Of a DNA stretch of 64,000 nt, positions 59,104 through 64,000 are shown in pieces. The DNA lies in NCBI RefSeq assembly GCF_932294415.1, contig NC_065536.1, forward strand, positions 372,001-436,000, given 5' to 3'. The stretch's first letter is position 1; each line of letters begins with the position of its first letter. Origin of the DNA: Quercus robur. Its lineage: Eukaryota; Streptophyta; Magnoliopsida; Fagales; Fagaceae. The notes beneath the pieces were generated by a model. The model did not search any database. It saw only the letters and a list, made by a program, of their open reading frames with translations, and had not been told where the DNA came from. Made by a program: the position numbers and the translations under genes.

Positions 59104-60635
59104 CCGCCCATACACAAAAATTCACATCACCCCAACTAATAGGAAACCATTTGTTGGCTTTGATTTTTTGCAGGTTATTGTTATGGCAATAAAGAACCAG
59201 AAATTATCATTGCCAGAGAACCCGGGTGACTTGTATGAGATCAATGATAAAGAAACAATTTCCAATGAGGAACATATTGCTCATACCAATCAATTTAGGT
59301 GATGTTACATAATCATGCTCAAAATAGAGCAAAGCTAGCTGGTCAATAATTTAAGACGTGTCATCTATTATTAAATTGAGTTTGCTAAATGGCAGTCAAC
59401 ATTCTTTTTCTTTTCTTTTCTTTTTCATGTTTGACAAAGCAATAGTATAAGCTCAATAAAGTATAAACCAAGGAAAAGTGCATTAGAAAACAATAAAATT
59501 TTACTAGAGGTTTATATAAAGTGAATGAGGACCGTGATCACTTTAGTTTGAGATGAAAATGATGTGCAAGGCTGCATAATCTTATAGTGAAAGCTCTGAT
59601 TTGGATAGCATTTGGTGCAATACTCATGCTTTTCTCTTTATAGTCATGAGGTCATTTGTTAGGTTGCCTTTGTTAACATTTCAAGGCACATAATTATAAT
59701 GTTTTGTATTTTAACAATCCTCTACTAATTGCACCAGGTTCCTAGACAAGGCCGCAATTGCTTGTGAAGTCTCAAACCCTGCACCAGGGACTGTTTGCAT
59801 GGTGACACAAGTAGAGGAAGTCAAGATCCTAATTAGAATGATGCCTATTGTAGGCAGCACCATCCTAATGAATACTTGTTTAGCACAGCTCCAAACATTC
59901 TCGGTAATACAAGGGAACTTCATGGATCGCCAACTTGGCTCCATTATGGTTCCTGCACCGTCAATTCCCATAACCCCCTTAGTTTTCATGTCCATTCTCA
60001 TTCCCATCTATGACTTGGTCTTTGTTCCTTTCGCACGAAAGATCACCCACCATCCATCAGGCATCACGCAACTTCAGCGTGTTGGAGTTGGCCTAGTTCT
60101 CTCCGCCATTTCAATGACTGTAGCTGGCTTTGTGGAAGTTAAGAGAAAGAGCCAATTCCATAAAGACCCTTTAAAGCCTACAAGTCTCTTTTGGCTCTCC
60201 TTCCAATATGGCATTTTTGGAATTGCAGACATGTTCACTTTTATAGGATTATTGGAATTTTTCTACAAGGAAGCACCTGCAGGAATGAGATCACTCTTCA
60301 CCTCATTAACAGGATTATCACCATCATTTGGTTACTTTTTGAGTAGTGTCCTTGTAGATGTCGTAAATGCAGCCACCAAAAGAAAAACTAAAAGCAAACA
60401 AGGATGGATATATGGGCTTAACTTAAACGACAACAATTTGGAATAATTTTACTGGTTCTTAGCAATCCTCAGCTGCATCAATTTCATAACCTACCTGTTG
60501 TCGGCTTCATGGTACAAGTACAAATCAGAAGATCCTGACACTAAGCCAAAACCAAATGCTTTACATGGAACACCGCTTATTAAAAACGAAGGCACTCAAG
60601 GAAATGAAGCAGCCTCCTGACTAGGGGTGGCAAAT

Positions 60636-60966
60636 GGGCGGGTTGGGTCATAAATGGGTTGGCTCATAGATAGGTCAGGTGTATAATTACCATGGTTTTA
60701 AAAACCGGTACGGTCAAAGAACCGGTAAAGAGACTGATTATCGGTTTTATGGTCCAACCGGGGTCGAACCGATGGTCAAACCGATGATGTCATAAATAAT
60801 TTAATTTAAAATATTTAAATAAATTTTATGTGAATTTTTATTTTTCATAAATTATATTAAGAAAATATTTTAAAAAATAAAAAAATTTCATTATTCTTTA
60901 TTTTTTTCCTAATTAATAATTGTTGAAAAAGTATAATTTGTTATTTAAGTTTCATGTATATATATA
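60636..60966. mobile_element. hAT-like end fragments
   Basis: TAGGGGTGGCAAATGGGCGG (60623-60642) is a tip common in plant hAT elements. About 50 bp later GGTTTTAAAAACCGGTACGG starts a second element-like block rich in AACCGG and CGGTT. No matching right ends were found before the LTR element. Confidence 0.4.
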
Positions 60967-61585
60967 TGTGGGGCCCAGCAATATATGGGCTAGGCCCATT
61001 TGTTCATGGGAAGCTTTAAGGTCCAAGCCGAAGAAGATGTTAGTCCAAGCTCATTAGTGTAAAGCACACATGGGCCCAAAGAGGCAGCCGAGGACGGTGC
61101 AGCCCTCGGTTTGGTCCAAAGCTCCACCAGGAAAAGGGGCAAAAGCGGCATAGGGACAATCTTAAAAGAAAATCTGAAATATCTAGGAAAGGCTGACCTT
61201 ACTGCCTTTCCCAGACTGATCTTTGCACCTAACAGAGCCGTGTTCTTTGGCTTTATCAGCCACTCCCAACGACTTAGGTCTGGGACAGATGGGACAAGTA
61301 TCAGTCTTGGAAAGGTCGACCCTACACGTGGACGAAGGAAATTGAACGCATGCTAGTATAAAAGAAAAAATATGTAACCTAAACAGGGGGCCTCCAGTCC
61401 CACAAGGAGAGGGAGGGGTTCCAAAGGTGAATACACCTGAACCATGTATGAAAAGCTTAACAAAACCACCGCCGGGTGAACATGACTTAGCCTTTCGATC
61501 CCACTCTCTACAAATTATATTGTATGGGCCCATTCACGTCCTGACCCAACTACAATTTCGGTTCGTTCTGGAACGTGACCCTACA
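60967..61585 (+). repeat. 5' LTR of the second LTR element
   Basis: Starts TGTGGGGCCC and ends CCCTACA. A TATAAAAG promoter box is at about 61358-61365. The end is fixed by the primer site that follows. Confidence 0.75.
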
Positions 61586-61586
61586 A

Positions 61587-61604
61587 TTGGCGCCGTCTGT
61601 GGGG
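61587..61604 (+). other. Primer-binding site
   Basis: TTGGCGCCGTCTGTGGGG lies one base after the LTR; this string is frequent behind gypsy-type LTRs in plants. Confidence 0.75.
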
Positions 61605-61840
61605 AGGCTTGCGCGTTAGCTCGAGCGGTGGTGAAGTTGAGCTTCTGTCGAACAAGGGGCTACGAGGGTGCCTTTATCACCGGCGACACATTGTTGCTAT
61701 TCCAACATAAGCTCCCACTAGGGGCTACGTTCCGCGGGGTCAATGACATGGGCAAGTCTAGGGGCTTCAAACATCAGGCCAGCTTCCCCCACCTTATTCG
61801 AGGAGCTAAACCTTCGGAAGATAAGCAAATAAAGAAGAAT

Positions 61841-63750
61841 ACAAGTTTTGGACAGAACCAAGGCCTTGTATGGTCCTCGGACCCAAGCCTCTAGGGAAAC
61901 CAACTACTTAAAAAGAGAATACAAGTTTTGGACAGAACCAAGGCCTTGTATGGTCCTCGGACCCAAGCCTCTGGGGAAACCAACTACTTAAAAAGAGAAT
62001 ACAAGTTTTGGACAGAACCAAGGCCTTGTATGGTCCTCGGACCCAAGCCTCTGGGGAAACCAACTACTTGAAAAGAGAATACAAGTTTTGGACAGAACCA
62101 AGGCCTTGTATGGTCCTCGGACCCAAGCCTCTGGGGAAACCAACTACTTTAAAAGAGAATACAAGTTTTGGACAGAACCAAGGCCTTGTATGGTTCTCGG
62201 ACCCAAGCCTCTGGGGAAACCAACTACTTAAAAAGAAAATACAAGTTTTGGACAGAACCAAGGCCTTGTATGGTCCACGGACCCAAGCCTCTGGGGAAAC
62301 CAACTACTTAAAAAGAGAATACAAGTTTTGGACAGAACCAAGGTCTTGTATGGTCCTCGGACCCAAGCCGCTGGGGAAACCAACTACTTAAAAAGAGAAT
62401 ACAAGTTTTGGACAAAACCAAGGCCTTGTATGGTCCACGGACCTAAGCCTCTGGGGAAACCAACTACTTAAAAAGAGAATACAAGTTTTGGACAGAACCA
62501 AGGTCTTGTATAGTCCTCGAACCCAAGCCTCTGGGGAAACCAACTACTTAAAAAGAGAATACAAGTTTTGGACAGAACCAAGGCCTTGTATGGTCCACGG
62601 ACTCAAGCCTCTGGGGAAACCAACTACTTAAAAAGAGAATACAAGTTTTGGACAGAACCAAGGCCTTGTATGGTCCTCGGACCCAAGCCTCTGGGGAAAC
62701 CAACTACTTAAAAAGAGAATACAAGTTTTGGACAGAACCAAGGCCTTGTATGGTCCTCGGACCCAAGCCTCTGGGGAAACCAACTACTTGAAAAGAGAAT
62801 ACAAGTTTTGGACAGAACCAAGGCCTTGTATGGTCCACGGACCCAAGCCTCTGGGGAAACCAACTACTTGAAAAAAGAATACAAGTTTTGGACAGAACCA
62901 AGGCCTTGTATGGTCCTCGGACCCAAGCCTCTGGGGAAACCAACTACTTGAAAAGAGAATACAAGTTTTGGACAGAACCAAGGCCTTGTATGGTCCACGG
63001 ACCCAAGCCTCTGGGGAAACCAACTACTTGAAAAGAGAATACAAGTTTTGGACAGAACCAAGGCCTTGTATGGTCCTCGGACCCAAGCCTCTGGGGAAAC
63101 CAACTACTTGAAAAGAGAATACAAGTTTTGGACAGAACCAAGGCCTTGTATGGTCCACGGACCCAAGCCTCTGGGGAAACCAACTACTTGAAAAGAGAAT
63201 ACAAGTTTTGGACAGAACCAAGGCCTTGTATGGTCCTCGGACCCAAGCCTCTGGGGAAACCAACTACTTAAAAAGAGAATACAAGTTTTGGACAGAACCA
63301 AGGCCTTGTATGGTCCTCGGACCCAAGCCTCTGGGGAAACCAACTACTTAAAAAGAGAATACAAGTTTTGGACAGAACCAAGGCCTTGTATGGTCCTCAG
63401 ACCCAAGCCTCTGGGGAAACCAACTACTTGAAAAGAGAATACAAGTTTTGGACAGAACCAAGGCCTTGTATGGTCCTCGGACCCAAGCCTCTGGGGAAAC
63501 CAACTACTTAAAAAGAGAATACAAGTTTTGGACAGAACCAAGGCCTTGTATGGTCCTCAGACCCAAGCCTCTGGGGAAACCAACTACTTGAAAAGAGAAT
63601 ACAAGTTTTGGACAGAACCAAGGCCTTGTATGGTCCACGGACCTAAGCCTCTGGGGAAACCAACTACTTCAAAAGAGAATACAAGTTTTGGACAGAACCA
63701 AGGCCTTGTATGGTCCTCGGACCCAAGCCTCTGGGGAAACCAACTACTTA
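61841..63750 (+). repeat. 24-copy tandem array of an exactly 80-bp unit
   Basis: Units start with ACAAGTTTTGGACAGAACCA every 80 bp from 61841 to 63681 without any insertion or deletion; the last unit is cut after 70 bp. Differences are single bases. From about 62721 to 63200 units with TGGTCCTCGG and TGGTCCACGG alternate, so 160-bp dimers were copied. As 80 is not a multiple of three, frames cycle every 240 bp; the open frames of about 79 codons are by-products. Confidence 0.97.
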
Positions 63751-64000
63751 TAAGGAAAAACCGTGTTACATGGATTTTCTAGTTTGCCCTCGGATCCTCA
63801 ACGCTAAAGGGACCAGTATGGAATGGAGTAACGTGTTTCCAAAAGCATAACCGAAGTCATGCAATGCTCGGTCGCTCCCTCGGATGAATTATTTAGAATT
63901 TGTCGTCCTCAGACAATACTCCCGCGCTTATTACAGAACGTTCAACCGTCATCTCGGTTAGTTTCCTAAGTTTAACTTACTATGAGTTATTATTATGCCT

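Larger units (their letters stand above)
52842..60620 (+). pseudogene. NPF (NRT1/PTR) family transporter, interrupted and truncated
   Basis: Probable exons: 52842-52850 (tentative), 52955-53018, 53162-53379, 53482-53803 resuming at 58964-59064 after a retroelement, 59174-59298 and 59738 onward. Phases fit throughout. Proton-coupled uptake of nitrate, peptides or hormones is the family role. NPF4-like features are AALENMGFVANMMSLVQYF, NTLTNFMGSTFLL, YISDTYLSR and GSGGVRGALPALGGDQFD. There are two disabling events. A 5.2-kb Ty1/copia element sits inside exon 4. A TAA at 60444-60446 cuts the protein at 515 residues, while the same frame continues (FYWFLAILSC to 60620, 573 residues), so the last helix is lost. 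The substrate cannot be told. Confidence 0.85.
60967..64000 (+). mobile_element. LTR retrotransposon, 5' part only, probably Ty3/gypsy (Tat-like) or a non-coding relative
   Basis: A 619-bp 5' LTR, a primer-binding site and 2.4 kb of internal DNA are seen; the rest is beyond the window. No protease, integrase or reverse transcriptase occurs in the visible part. Most of it is an 80-bp tandem array. The primer site type is known from Tat/Ogre-like gypsy elements and from large non-coding derivatives. Age cannot be judged with one LTR. Confidence 0.75.

Noticed and set aside
61427-61894. 155-codon open frame
   Set aside because: It crosses the LTR end, the primer site and the first array unit, and has no motif.
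62064-63541. Overlapping open frames of about 79 codons on the minus strand
   Set aside because: They are produced by the 80-bp tandem repeat. The period is not a multiple of three and no protein family resembles them.
61841-63750. CRISPR-like array
   Set aside because: There are no variable spacers, units are contiguous, and this is plant DNA inside an LTR element.

Overview
This is nuclear DNA of a flowering plant, most likely a woody dicot. All genes are split by short GT-AG introns, the DNA is AT-rich with many microsatellites, and LINEs, MITEs, Helitrons and LTR elements lie throughout. A member of the oak/beech order is my guess from the look of the repeats, but nothing in the sequence proves it.

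Layout. (1) 1-15.1 kb is a tandemly duplicated block with two PLAC8/PCR-type (plant cadmium resistance) genes on the minus strand. The first (786-6022) has a 4.3-kb last intron filled with a Pack-MULE-like element, Helitrons, a Tourist-type MITE and a SINE. The second (9082-10139) keeps that intron at 105 bp. A small HIPP-type metallochaperone gene (13838-14359) follows, with remains of the duplicated block after it. (2) 15-27.3 kb is mostly degenerate: a SINE, a cullin-like N-terminal fragment followed by a 100/200-bp satellite, a broken DC1 zinc-finger gene, and two LINE copies on the minus strand. (3) 27.3-38.2 kb opens with two MULE-type MITEs and then carries an intact 19-exon MBOAT (GUP1/HHAT-like) gene that can be read end to end (537 aa). 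A recent antisense LINE sits in its intron 4. (4) 38.5-47.4 kb holds more MITEs and an intact 17-exon FEN1 gene on the minus strand (383 aa). FEN1 has two GC-AG introns and an E2F-like site plus paired G-boxes upstream. (5) 47.4-52.8 kb is LINE, SINE and hAT debris. (6) 52.8-60.6 kb is an NPF (NRT1/PTR) transporter gene. Its fourth exon is interrupted by a whole-looking Ty1/copia element with identical 184-bp LTRs, and it has a stop codon just before the last membrane helix. (7) 60.97-64.0 kb is the 5' part of another LTR element. It has a 619-bp LTR, a primer-binding site and a 24-copy array of an exactly 80-bp unit, and runs off the window.

The three intact-looking single genes (MBOAT, FEN1, HIPP) and the two PCR genes appear functional. 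The clustering of PCR and HIPP genes is suggestive for metal handling but may be chance. The window is most informative about transposon biology: duplicated segments supply empty sites for insertions, and at least eight elements have recognisable target-site duplications. I found no gene system that looks wholly new.
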